Part shown: piece after piece, positions 1-10,125 of the stretch
How positions within the stretch are numbered: position 1 is the first letter of the stretch
Layout: the number at the start of each line of letters is the position of its first letter
Source of the DNA: Manduca sexta
Lineage: Eukaryota; Arthropoda; Insecta; Lepidoptera; Sphingidae
NCBI RefSeq assembly: GCF_014839805.1
Contig: NC_051134.1
Location: 9,641,170 to 9,705,169 of the forward strand
Length of the DNA: 64,000 bases
Direction of reading: 5' to 3'
Notes under the pieces: model-generated
Databases searched by the model: none
Seen by the model: the letters and a program-made list of their open reading frames with translations, nothing else
Told to the model about the DNA's origin: nothing
Made by a program: the position numbers and the translations under genes

Positions 1-174
1 GCAGGGATTTTGGTTTGTCGGAATTGCTACTGAATACTAAGTGTTATGTGTGTTCATCATTTGTGTATAAATTTTCACTAAATAATCTATACTTATAATA
101 AATCTTCTATACTTATAATAAATCTGTAGAGAGGTCAATTCTGTACATGAAATATATTTCCAAAATAACTATCA

Positions 175-957
175 GGGGGTGATTAGGGATCGATACTGAT
201 GCCAAAAATGCAATTAGTAAAATTTTTGTCGGTCTGTCTGTCTGTCTTTCTGTCTGTATAACCGTTATAGAAACAAAAACTACTCGACGGATTTTAACGA
301 AACTTGGTACAATTATTTATCATACTCCTGTGCTGGTTATAGTATACTTTTCATCACGCTATGATTAATAGGAGCAGAGCAGTGAAGGGAAATCTTGGGA
401 AAACGGGAGAAGTTACTCCATTTTTTAAGCTTCCGTCGCGTGTGCAACCTTAATGGTTAAAGCTACACAGAAATCATGTATGACGGAAATGTTCTCCTTA
501 AAATTATGTAAAAAATATCCCACGACAGCATATGTCTATCTTTTATGGTTGACTCACAATAACACGTGTAACTCCCGATAGCTTAGCAGTTCGAAGCTTT
601 CTCATTATATTTGTCTACTCTTACGTTTATAACACTCTCAGTCATCCCTAATTAAAAAAGTTAACATTATTAAATATTCCATAAAAAATAATCATAGAAA
701 TCGGTATAGAAACACCAAAGTTATACATGAGATACGCTAATAATAAGCCCTCATACGTGAATACTGAATCATTCTATAAAGATTATTTCTGTATATATAT
801 AAGGTCGCGAACGCACAGGCAGGCGGCTTGCTTGGCACCTAGAGGCTAGCGAATCACCTAGCGAGTAGCTTCGTAAAACGAACATTCTCGAACGTTCGCG
901 ACCGGCTCTATTTTTGAAGTCCGAAATCCACGCGGGCGAAGCTGCGGGCGGAAGCTA
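175..957 (+). mobile_element. Helitron-like (Lep1-type) dispersed repeat, composite
   Basis: The stretch opens with a repeated TCTG tract (about 231-258) and a block reading 'tactcgacggattttaacga', and closes at 930-957 with CGCGGGCGAAGCTGCGGGCG followed by gaagCTAGT. Similar blocks ending near CTAGT recur at 29893 (plus) and, inverted, at 41195 and 58128. A CTRR end without target duplication or terminal repeats suits a non-autonomous Helitron, and the sequence resembles what I remember of lepidopteran Lep1 elements. The central part (about 420-800) is not repeated elsewhere in the window, so this may be two fragments or a composite. No ORF of note. Confidence 0.45.
803..903. repeat. 101-bp fold-back with 11-bp inverted ends inside the Helitron-like repeat
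   Basis: GGTCGCGAACG at 803-813 is matched exactly by its inverse CGTTCGCGACC at 893-903. The 79 bases between are GC-richer than the surroundings. No clear target duplication is seen, so it may be a hairpin of the host repeat or a small nested insertion. Confidence 0.45.
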
Positions 958-3252
958 GTCAATAATAATTATTTCTCGTGATGACAGAAATATATTCAAC
1001 TTCTGAAAAATGACTCTAAATTAGAAACTTCACTGAATCTGTTTACAGGTAATAAAAGTAAACAAACAAACAAAACCTTCAGCTAATCTCTGAAAAATCG
1101 AAATCCGATACGCTAAAGCTCCATAATTACCTAAAAGTTTCTTAATCGGTAACAGCTACAGAAAAACCATTTACACACTTTATTTGTAAACTTCCAAACT
1201 GAAGTTTGTTCGTTGGTCCTGATACTTTTTCATTGTTCTTATTAATTGGATTGTTAGGATCGACTCTAATACCCAAAGTTTACACCTGGCTCATGGCGTC
1301 TAGACTAGGCTATCTAAAACTAATTACAAACTCTTGATGCTCTGATGTCCCAATTAATCTTATTGAAAAGATAATTAGTTAAGACTTTATTAATTGTTTT
1401 GTTTCCCCTTTAAAGTGGGAACATATAAAATTTCTAAATTACTGAAGCGATTTTTCACCCTTCAGGTGGTTTGAGGGACGCTATTTTTCACAATATAGGT
1501 AATCGTATTTTACACAATCCAGGTATTGCTTTTAATAATCCAATTTTTAGGTAGGTATATGAAACCCAAAAAAACAAGATTCACTAAGTAAATTGACTGG
1601 TAAATATTCCTCTCAACCCTTACGGATTTTTGCCCGAACAATTGAATTTCCATCAAGGTGTGAACACGGCGCGGACCGCGGTGTCCGTGGGCGAGTTAAT
1701 ATCCTGTTAGTGTTTGGGATAACATTAATCTTGGTGGACGTGACGCTTGCCCCCCACCCGCCTGACCCCCTACAAGTCCCCAACCACTATTCGCCACCGG
1801 AATACCTATAGGCCTGATATTAAATCGACTTTTGCTTCTATTTTACCGTGTAGTTTCTGTTTTCCTTCTCATGTAATGGACGTGGTCCAAAAATAGATTT
1901 GAGTGTTGAGGAAAAAAATCTATTGCTTAAATTTATTTATGGGAATAATTTCAATAAGGTTGTTTTTTAAAACAACAAAGAGAACAATAGCCATATCTCG
2001 AACTAATGAGTTTGGTTTTAAAATTACTGGAGATGTCAGAAAAGCCACAAATAGCAACTCCTGATTGGTGGCAGATAGACAAAGCATATGTAGATCTAGC
2101 CGGGTTTCCCTAGTGTGCACACAAGGACAGCATCGGTGAGCGGAACAAATGATCGCTGAATGTTTCCTTTCGACCCCTCGCAATATTTATGATGGTGATT
2201 AGTATTCTTCGGCAGTATTCAGTAGGCGCATTCATCATCATTTTCTCAGGATAAATGACTTTAATCGTTTAGCAGTCGTTTGATATAAATTTATATATTA
2301 ACAAACATTTCCACAGATCAGAGGAGATGACTAAATTGTTCACAGAAATCATATTTTATTACTAGTTAGCAGCCACCGTATATGGTACAAATCATTACGT
2401 TAAAAGCCTGATAAGATTGATTCGAAGGCAGCCACATTGCGAGATGCTGTACATCTATTGAATAAGGCAGGCAAATGTTTGACGATAATGTAACGTCTCT
2501 CAATATTCAATTTTATAATCGGACTGAACTGCACCTTCAGTTGAAACTTAAAAATAATCATTATCTTGCACCAGTGTATAACAGCAATAGGCCATTACAA
2601 TTAAAAAATACATCTCAAATAGCACACGTTACCCCTCAGCATCGGGGTTGCAACCCGCAATCTTAGCAACTAAGTTAATTGCGACCAGATTGCCGGCGCG
2701 CATTACGTCTGACCGGAGCAGCAGCGGCACCGACACCGAACCAAATTGCTTCGTAGCTGCCACGTTCTTTACTAGATTAACAGCTTTTCTGTTGCTCTTT
2801 TTGCGTCGTCTAAGGAATTCTTTTGTGTTGCCTCTTAGAGTTCGGATATTGTGGAATTCTTGCTAATGTGAAGAGATTTACGTAAAGGTTATTTTTTATA
2901 GAATTCTGTTTATTCCTACTCTTACGTTTAGACTTCAGATATTGTTTAAAAACTATTACAAGATGGGTTTCTGAATATCAAAAACACATTAAGTTTACGG
3001 ATTTATTTACCAATAAGCCTTACCCCTCATTCACAACCCTTCGTGAGTTTCCTTTGAGGCGGGGTGATAAATGACCCCTAAAAGAAAACATATGCAGATG
3101 CAAAAGAGAATTATTTATACGAGATGGATCTGATGGATAAATAGATTTCTGAAGAGTATTAATTTATACGCATATAACCCTTTTATTGGATGATTCTCAA
3201 GTGTTACGAAATTAATACGAAGTTATGAATCGTATTATCATAAATAATAATA
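958..3252. other. Gene-free stretch, nothing recognised
   Basis: AT-rich DNA. Open frames of 63-87 codons occur at 1593-1811, 1920-2183, 2475-2666 and 2648-2866, but none shows a recognisable motif and they look like chance frames. A GC-rich patch lies at about 1660-1800. No tRNA, long inverted repeat or LTR was found. Confidence 0.5.
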
Positions 3253-3565
3253 ACATTAGTCCTGTATTATATACTGTCCCACTTCTGGGCACGGACCTCC
3301 TCTACTACTAAGAGGGTTTAGGCCTTAGTCCACCACGCTGGCCTAGTGCGGATTGGTAGAATTCACATATCTTCAAAATTGTTACAGAGATCTTCACAGG
3401 TATGCAGGTTATCCAAAAATGTTTTTCTTTCACCGTTAAAGAAGCGAAATTTCACAAAGGATACAACATAACTTTAGAAAAGTCAGAGGTGCGTTATCTT
3501 GGGTTTTGAACCTGCGGACATTCGTCTCGGCATTCCTTCCACTCCTAATTAGACTAACGATTAAT
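3253..3565 (-). mobile_element. tRNA-derived SINE, family D, copy 1
   Basis: The repeat shares long blocks with 29098-29365 and 55574-55800: 'cctgtattatatactg', 'cctcctctactact', 'ccttagtccaccacgctggc'. The tRNA-like head is at the right: 'ttttgaacctgcggacattc' contains a degenerate B box on the minus strand, so the element is read right to left and its tail meets a short TAA run near 3243-3251. It is diverged from the 29.1-kb copy and has no clear target duplication. Confidence 0.8.
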
Positions 3566-3581
3566 AAAAAATAGACTTAAG

Positions 3582-3602
3582 TAATAATAATAATAATAAT
3601 AA
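3582..3602. repeat. (TAA)7 tract, 5' flank of Dong copy 1
   Basis: Seven TAA units directly precede the first base of the Dong 5' UTR. Dong elements are known from Bombyx mori to insert in TAA repeats, so this is read as the upstream half of the target tract. Confidence 0.85.
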
Positions 3603-3670
3603 GCCCCCTAAAATCCCAACCATACGTCCGGATCGAACACCTGATCCACGTGGGGGGCGGACACGGTGAA

Positions 3671-4291
3671 ATGCAATTTCTGGCACCGGCTAACATGGCT
3701 CTGGAAACCCATATAAATATGGAGACTCGTTTAAAAAGAAAATTGAGAGGGCCGCTTCCCGGGGGCGATCGCCGGGGCACACCTGGAGCTGACGCTGGGT
3801 GTCTCAGCATGCGATCCGTCAGCGGTGTGGAGTTGAGCAGGCGGACTCCCACCAGGTCCGTTAGTGGATTAGATATTACAGCCGACGACGAAGACAGACC
3901 GACTGACAGCACAATCAATAGCCCAGTTGAACCTTATAGCCCCAGTACAGTATCATATACACCATCAGTCCGATCATCACCAACAACAAGTATTGATGAT
4001 CCCATCCCAACCTCGGATGCTGCGCGGGAGGTGAATTCCTTTTTACCCGCGTCCACCAAGGCTGGGAAACCTAGGATGCGCATGAAATGGAGTAATGATG
4101 TTAACATTTTTATTATGCGCACCTATTACTATATCACTAAACTTGAAACAGATTTCACAACATATAGAAAACGTCTTCATGAATATTTTACACGTAGCTA
4201 TCCAGAAGTTAATGTCAACGAACAAAGAGTATCTGACCAACGGAGAACAATAATACGTAACAAATTATTATCACAAAAAAGTACTAAATAA
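3671..4291 (+). pseudogene. Dong copy 1, N-terminal part with Myb-like DNA-binding region
   Basis: First of three frame segments of the Dong polyprotein. The ATG at 3671 is the first in-frame AUG; the frame is open from 3650. Residues 40-130 are Ser/Thr/Pro-rich and probably disordered. A Myb-like block follows, with W at codon 140 from this ATG, then the YYYITKLE and QRVSDQRR motifs typical of the DNA-binding N-terminus of R4-clade elements. In the family it helps find the target. The frame ends at a TAA at 4289-4291 just after an A run. The neighbouring frame continues without a stop into the RT segment, so a one-base indel near 4263-4280 has split one protein. A sequencing error is also possible. 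Confidence 0.8.
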
Positions 4292-7175
4292 ATTAAAAGA
4301 AGATATAAGAATTAAACTATTAGATGAGGAGCAGCAAACAATTCATAACAATAGTATGGTAAATCAGGAGGATGAAGTAAATACTCAAATGCAATCACAT
4401 ACTCAATATCATACTCACACAGAACATCCAATCACACAATCACAAGCATCTACCTTGCATTCACAAACCACAAATACATCCACACAAACAGAATTCATTA
4501 CATTACTTTTAGAAAACGATGTTGAAACATTGGTAGGTACGCGACCTGAAATTACTGAAAGCACTCAACAACTATGCGATAAATTCCGAACGACTCTAAT
4601 GTTATATTCTGGTATGGATCCAGCTTCGCGTCCTAGGTTGCCCAAACTTAAATACAACTCAAAAGTAGTTAAACTTATTCAACTATTTAATAACATTATA
4701 CTTAACGATTTTATATTTGACGACACTAAACTTATAGATCTACATACAATAATATACTGCACTGCAGTGGTTATATCTGAAGAGCTGGGATACCAAATAC
4801 AGAGCGACAACACAACTGTGGGACATAAAGAAAAAAGTAAAGCAGCATGGCAAATTAGGCTTGAAAGAAACATAGAAAAACTTAGGGTAGATATAGGTAG
4901 ACTCACACAGTACGTAAAAGGTAACAGGTCCATAAAAGTAACAAAACGAGTAGAAGCAATATTTAAAAATACTACCACCCACACTAGACATGAAAATGAC
5001 AACAAAAGGCCTGAAGAGTATCTGGATACACTAAAACAAAAATTAGCACTGAAAGTTCATAGACTTAAACGATATAAAAAAGCACAACAACGGTTAATAG
5101 ATAATAAGCTGTTCTCTACCAACGAAAAGACATTTTACAGACAATTACTAAGAAAACAAACACCAAACACTAGCGAACACACCTCGGACATAGACACAAT
5201 AGAGTTACCAACAGAGAAACAATTAGAAGAATTTTGGGCAGGGATCTGGGAGAAAGAAGAAAATCATAATGGAGAGGCATGTTGGATAACACAGGAAAAA
5301 GAAAGATTTAAAGATATAGAAGAAATGAGTTTCAGTGAAGTAACAGCAGATGAAATAACTATTATCACAAAAAAATTACACAACTGGAAAAGTCCGGGAA
5401 TTGATAAAATTTACAATTATTGGTACAAAATGCTGACATCTTTACATAAACCTCTTGCCAAAAACATAACAGACATAATACATGGTAGACAGAATATACC
5501 CACATTTATAGCTACAGGAATTACTTATATGTTACCCAAAAACAAATACTCACCACACCCATCACAATACAGACCAATTACTTGCCTACCCACACTGTAC
5601 AAAATCGTCACCTCTGTTATAACAAAGCGTATTAGCTCACACGTAGAACAGTATAATATAATTGCAGAAGAACAGAAAGGATGTAGGCGAGGTCACATGG
5701 GATGCAAGGAGCAGTTAATCATAGATTCGACAATTCTTAAGCATGCTACTGCAAAAAATCGAAACCTACACTGCACCTTTATAGATTATAAAAAGGCTTA
5801 TGATAGTATACCACATTCTTGGCTACTTAAAATTCTAGATATATATAAAATAAATCCATCAATTATAGATTTCTTACAAACAGTAATGACATATTGGAAA
5901 ACATCGTTACAATTAAACTACCGCCAGCATAAAATTACAACGCGACACATACAAATTAAGAAAGGCATATATCAAGGTGACTCACTAAGTCCATTGTGGT
6001 TTTGTCTTTCCCTTAATCCTCTTTCACACCAATTGCATAGTTCTCAGACCGGATATAATTTTAATACCACTACCAACCATACCATGTTATCCCATCTTAT
6101 CTATATGGATGACATAAAGCTTTACGCCAGGACACAGAAGGACATGAAAAAATTACTTGATATTACAACAGGTTTCAGCACAGATATTAAAATGAAGTTT
6201 GGACTAGACAAATGTAAAGCCGTACACATAATAAGAGGTAAAGTTCAACCTGGCGACTATGTAATTAATAGCAATGATATAATAGAGGCATTAGAACCTT
6301 CTGATGTATATAAGTATTTAGGTTATAATCAGCTTAAAGGTTTAGATCACACATCCATTAAACACGCACTAACTAATGAATATAAGTTTAGAGTAAACTC
6401 CATATGCAAAACACAACTCTCAGGAAAACATTTGATTAAAGCTATAAATACGTATGCTATCCCAATCTTAACATACTCATTTGGAATCATTAAATGGTCT
6501 AAATCTGATGTAGAACAAATAGAAAGAACAACTCGCACCACTCTTACAAAACACAATCATCATCATCCTAAATCTGCAATAGAAAGATTAACTATAAAAC
6601 GACAATACGAGGGTAGGGGGTTGATAGATATCCAACACTTATGGCAAAAACAAATCTATAATCTTAAAAAATTCTTCCACACTAAATCTTTGGTAAGCGA
6701 CATCCATAAACAAGTATTATTGAATGATCATAATTACACACCGCTTAACTTGGAACAACCTTTGAACACAACCCAAAGTAATAATACAGATCCTTTAAAA
6801 CACAAGATAGAACAATGGAAAATGAAAGTATTACACGGAAGACACCCTCACGATCTTGAACAAGCACATATAGATTCAATAGCATCAAATCAGTGGCTTA
6901 GAGTAGGAAACTTATTCCCGGAAACAGAAGGATTTATGTTAGCAATTCAAGACCAAATTATCAATACTAAAAATTACAGAAAGCACATAATTAAAGACCC
7001 CACCATATTAAATGACAAATGTCGTAGATGTCACTCTCAGCCCGAAACTATCCAACATATCACCGGAGCATGCATAACCCTAACCCAAACAGATTACACC
7101 CATAGACATAATCAAGTAGCTAGCATTATCCACCAACACTTAGCACGCAAACATAACCTTTTAAAAAGAGCCTAA
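4263..7175 (+). pseudogene. Dong copy 1, reverse transcriptase and zinc knuckle segment
   Basis: Open for about 970 codons; the first in-frame ATG is at 4356, and residue numbers count from it. RT motifs: FIDYKKAYDS at 475-484 with the first catalytic Asp, GIYQGDSLSPL near 537, and YMDD at 583-586 carrying the paired Asp. YMDD is used here where many LINEs have Y/FADD. A CCHC knuckle (C889, C892, H901, C906) follows, as in R2- and R4-type elements. The enzyme would prime reverse transcription from a nicked TAA target. The frame stops at 7173-7175, before the endonuclease, because of a one-base shift at 7158-7168. RT residues look intact, so this copy may have been inactivated recently or be an assembly-error victim. 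Confidence 0.88.
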
Positions 7176-7611
7176 CGCTATTCCCTATTACAAATATTCT
7201 CCTCAAACAATCTTAGAAAACGCTACCCATAAACTATATTACGACCGTGCTATCCTTACAGATAAAACAATTCATTACAATAGACCTGATATCACCCTTC
7301 AAGACAAACACAGTAAAACTACCTACTTTATCGACATTGCAATACCAAATACACATAATATACAAAAAACCGTAACAGAAAAAATAGCTAAATACACAGA
7401 ACTCAAAGACGAAGTAACAAGAATTTGGAAACAAGAAAAAGTGTATGTTGTACCCATTGTTTTATCCACGACCGGTGTCATCCCAAACAATCTCCATAAT
7501 AGCCTAAAACTCTTAGATCTCAAAAAAACTATTTACATTACTTTACAAAAAGCTGCTATCTTAAATACTTGCCGTATAGTAAGAAAATTCATGACAGAAG
7601 ACAGTGACTAA
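7165..7611 (+). pseudogene. Dong copy 1, restriction-like endonuclease segment (out of frame)
   Basis: In a different frame from the RT segment, 7165-7611 encodes the C-terminal endonuclease. RPD at 7282-7290 and DIAIP starting at 7333 form the PD-(D/E)xK-type centre known from R2/R4 elements, and the segment matches residue by residue the corresponding part of Dong copy 2, which is in frame. The natural stop is TAA at 7609-7611. The family enzyme nicks target DNA to start insertion. It is cut off from the RT by the shift at 7158-7168. Confidence 0.8.
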
Positions 7612-7721
7612 ACATAAATTCCACTAATTCATCTATTTCTTATGCCACATTTACTTGGTTTAGGCCCGTAATGTGGTGTTAACCAGCCTTGAGCTGAGAT
7701 AAGTGTCCATAAAAATAAATA

Positions 7722-7733
7722 TAATAATAATAA
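7722..7733. repeat. (TAA)4 between the two Dong elements
   Basis: Four TAA units join the 3' end of Dong copy 1 to the truncated 5' end of Dong copy 2. This fits insertion of one element into the TAA tract flanking the other. Confidence 0.85.
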
Positions 7734-9491
7734 ATGTCTCACTGGAGAACTACACTTTCACTCACAATTAACTCAACATCTATTGCAACCGACGAGATAC
7801 CAATCGAGAATGGAATCTTTCAAGGAGACGCTTTAAGCCCCCTGTGGTTCTGTTTGGCCCTTAATCCTCTATCTAATATATTAAATGACACAAATTTCGG
7901 TTACAAATTAACACAACAAACAACAATCAATCATCTCATGTATATGGATGACATCAAAATCTTTACTAAATCTGAAAAAGAAATGGATAAACTCATAAAT
8001 ATTACACAACAGTTCAGTACGGACATCAACATGACATTTGGATTAGACAAGTGTAAAACGCTTCACTTGCACAGAGGTAAAGTTAATAATAATATTAATA
8101 ATGATAGAAAAAAACCATCTGAACATATAAAATTCACAACAATGGAGGAAAATGACACATATAAATATTTAGGGTTACACCAAGGTAAATCAATCAATCA
8201 TATAGCAATTAAAAAAGATCTAAGTAAAGAATACCTCCATAGATTACACCAAATTTGTAAAAGGCCACTATACTCCAAAAACTTATTAAAAGCACTTAAC
8301 ACATATGCAATACCTATTTTAACCTACTCTTTTGGAATCATCAAATGGACCCATACTGATATTAGCAGATTAGAAATAAAAACGAGGACTACACTTACAA
8401 AATATAATTATCTTCACCCAAAATCAGCTATAGAGAGAATGACAATACAAAGACAAAAAGGTGGTAGAGGACTAATAGACTTAAAGATGCTGTGGGAAGG
8501 GCAGGTACAAAAGCTAAGACATTTCTTTTACGCAAAATCAAGTTACTCTAGCATTCACAACGCAATAGTAATATCTGATACAAATTATACACCACTTAAT
8601 CTTACAGACTTAAACAAAGTATTTATCACCGCACAAGACGCTGAACACTCAAAACTTACAAAATGGCGCAGTAAAGAGTTACATGGTCGACATATTCATG
8701 ACTTGGAACAACCCCACATAGATTCCCAGGCCTCAAACAAATGGTTAAAACTAGGTTCACTATTTCCTGAAACCGAGGGATTCATGATAGCTATCCAAGA
8801 CCAGGTCATTAACACGAAAAATTACAAAAAATTTATAATAAAAGATCCTAATATTCTAAACGACAAATGCAGAAATTGCCACCGTCATTCTGAAACAATT
8901 CAGCATATTACTAGTGCCTGCCCCAATTTGACACAAACAGACTACACACATCGACACAATCAAATAGCACACATAATTCATCAAAAATTAGCCATTAACC
9001 ATAAACTTATTCTTAATAAACCCACACCTTACTACCAATACACCCCAAAACCTGTACTGGAGAACACCAACCACAGACTATACTTTGACAGAGCAATATT
9101 AACTGATAAGACTATCCACAATAATAGACCTGATATAACTCTTATAAATAAACACAATAAAACAGTATACCTTATTGATATTGCAGTACCTAATACACAT
9201 AACCTTCATAGAACTATTACCGAAAAAATAAACAAATACACTGACCTAAAAGAAGAAATAATTAGAATATGGAAAATGAACAAAGTCTATATAGTGCCAT
9301 TGGTGCTGTCCAGCACGGGGGTAATTCCAAAACATCTGCTCCAATCCCTTAAAATAATTGACATAGCCGAAAACACATACATGACCATGCAGAAAGCTGC
9401 AATCCTAAATACATGCCGCATAGTTCTCAAATTTCTACAAGAAGACCTAAATACACATATCGTAACAGACCATGAAACTCACTTGGCCTAG
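7734..9491 (+). CDS. Dong copy 2, open frame for partial RT, zinc knuckle and endonuclease
   Basis: 585 codons without a stop. The ATG at 7734-7736 arises where the TAA tract meets the truncated element, so it is a chance start and not the original one. Visible motifs: GIFQGDALSPLWF near residue 27, YMDD at 70-73, a CCHC knuckle at C379, C382, H391 and C396, and the RLE centre RPD at 465-467 followed by LIDIAVP. The upstream RT motif with the first catalytic Asp is missing because of the truncation, so no active RT is expected. The endonuclease half is complete and uninterrupted, in contrast to copy 1. No promoter is evident. Confidence 0.85.
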   Translation: MSHWRTTLSLTINSTSIATDEIPIENGIFQGDALSPLWFCLALNPLSNILNDTNFGYKLTQQTTINHLMYMDDIKIFTKSEKEMDKLINITQQFSTDINMTFGLDKCKTLHLHRGKVNNNINNDRKKPSEHIKFTTMEENDTYKYLGLHQGKSINHIAIKKDLSKEYLHRLHQICKRPLYSKNLLKALNTYAIPILTYSFGIIKWTHTDISRLEIKTRTTLTKYNYLHPKSAIERMTIQRQKGGRGLIDLKMLWEGQVQKLRHFFYAKSSYSSIHNAIVISDTNYTPLNLTDLNKVFITAQDAEHSKLTKWRSKELHGRHIHDLEQPHIDSQASNKWLKLGSLFPETEGFMIAIQDQVINTKNYKKFIIKDPNILNDKCRNCHRHSETIQHITSACPNLTQTDYTHRHNQIAHIIHQKLAINHKLILNKPTPYYQYTPKPVLENTNHRLYFDRAILTDKTIHNNRPDITLINKHNKTVYLIDIAVPNTHNLHRTITEKINKYTDLKEEIIRIWKMNKVYIVPLVLSSTGVIPKHLLQSLKIIDIAENTYMTMQKAAILNTCRIVLKFLQEDLNTHIVTDHETHLA

Positions 9492-9552
9492 GCCCGTGAT
9501 TTCATTGTACCAACCGAAGTGTCCTAAACACTTTGAGACAAAAAAAACAAAA
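7734..9552 (+). mobile_element. Dong-like retrotransposon, second lineage, 5'-truncated
   Basis: A 1.8-kb Dong copy that begins inside the RT domain and ends with a 3' UTR beginning at 9492, close to TAGGCCCGTGAT, comparable to the TAGGCCCGTAAT in copy 1. The protein is clearly related to copy 1 but differs at many positions along its whole length, so it is another lineage rather than a tandem duplication. 5' truncation is usual for LINEs when reverse transcription stops early. Confidence 0.92.
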
Positions 9553-9570
9553 TAATAATAATAATAATAA
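9553..9570. repeat. (TAA)6 shared 3' junction of Dong copy 2 and the minus-strand LINE
   Basis: Six TAA units lie between the Dong 3' UTR (plus strand) and the 3' end of the CR1/Zenon-like LINE (minus strand). On the minus strand they read (TTA)6, a plausible microsatellite tail for that LINE. Both elements therefore end on the same tract. Confidence 0.85.
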
Positions 9571-9791
9571 TTTATTTCCCAAAAAATATTTTTACATAGT
9601 AAGATTTTGGTCCCCTGACACCCAAACTAGGTTAACCTGTATTTCGGGTGACAGTGTTCCTCCACAAGTATAACATTGGCTTAAGTAAATGACACAATTT
9701 GGGATTAATATCTATATGAATAACATTAATAGGTAAGGATTATTTTACATGTTTCAAGCTATTTAAACTGCTATGGAATTCTTAAACTGTG

Positions 9792-9850
9792 GTGTATGTG
9801 TGTGTGTGTGTGTGTGTATGTGTGTGTATGTGTGTGTGTGTGTGTGTATG
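9792..9850. repeat. (GT)n microsatellite in the LINE 3' UTR
   Basis: Nearly uninterrupted GT repeats with three GTAT interruptions, just beyond the RT stop at 9871-9873. Length polymorphism is likely. Confidence 0.9.
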
Positions 9851-9870
9851 TGGTGTGATATATTGTAATT

Positions 9871-10125
9871 TTAAGGAGAGGAGAAGAGATTTTCTATAGC
9901 ATCATTTGTTTGTTCCATAAGCCATGGCTGTACTTTGTTTTTAGTTTGGTATTTGTTAAGTTTGTGAATTGAGAGAATTTTATTTATTTTATTATACAGT
10001 TTAGAGCTTAGGTAGAAGAACTGGTTTTTCATGAAGTTGGTTTGATGTATAATAGGAGGGAATACAATATCGGCTCGACGTTTTTCGGATCTTACTAATG
10101 GTTCACGGTGTTTTCTTAGTATACA
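9871..10125 (-). pseudogene. CR1/Zenon-like RT, C-terminal end in shifted frame
   Basis: The RT frame above stops at 10116, but the adjacent frame continues from about 10125 for 84 codons to a TAA at 9873-9871. It contains CILRKHREP, FPPIIHQTNFMKNQFFYLSSKLYNKI-type sequence (read in pieces) and ends ENLFSSP. C-termini with a short hydrophobic '..FFYLSSKLYN..' stretch are typical of insect LINE ORF2 ends. A one-base indel near 10115-10130 explains the change of frame. Confidence 0.65.

Larger units (their letters stand above)
3603..7721 (+). mobile_element. Dong-like (R4-clade) non-LTR retrotransposon, near full length
   Basis: About 4.1 kb, close to the length I recall for Bombyx Dong. In order it holds a short 5' UTR, a Myb-like DNA-binding region, a reverse transcriptase with a YMDD active site, a C-x2-C-x8-H-x4-C zinc knuckle and a restriction-like endonuclease (RPD...DIAIP), then a 3' UTR of about 110 bases. 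TAA tracts lie at both ends. The protein is split by two one-base frameshifts, both near A-rich runs (about 4263-4280 and 7158-7168), so this copy cannot encode a single intact polyprotein as assembled. Its closest partner in the window is the different Dong lineage at 7734-9552. Confidence 0.92.

Noticed and set aside
3577..3918. 113-codon minus frame
   Set aside because: It lies opposite the Dong N-terminal frame, which has clear family motifs; a shadow.
4679..5005. Minus frames of 83 and 108 codons
   Set aside because: Opposite strand of the Dong RT frame, with low complexity and no motif.
7722..9552. Dong copies as a tandem duplication
   Set aside because: The two proteins and 3' UTRs differ throughout, so they are separate lineages.
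9792..9850. GT repeat as a regulatory element
   Set aside because: It lies in the 3' UTR of a dead LINE and is a simple microsatellite.
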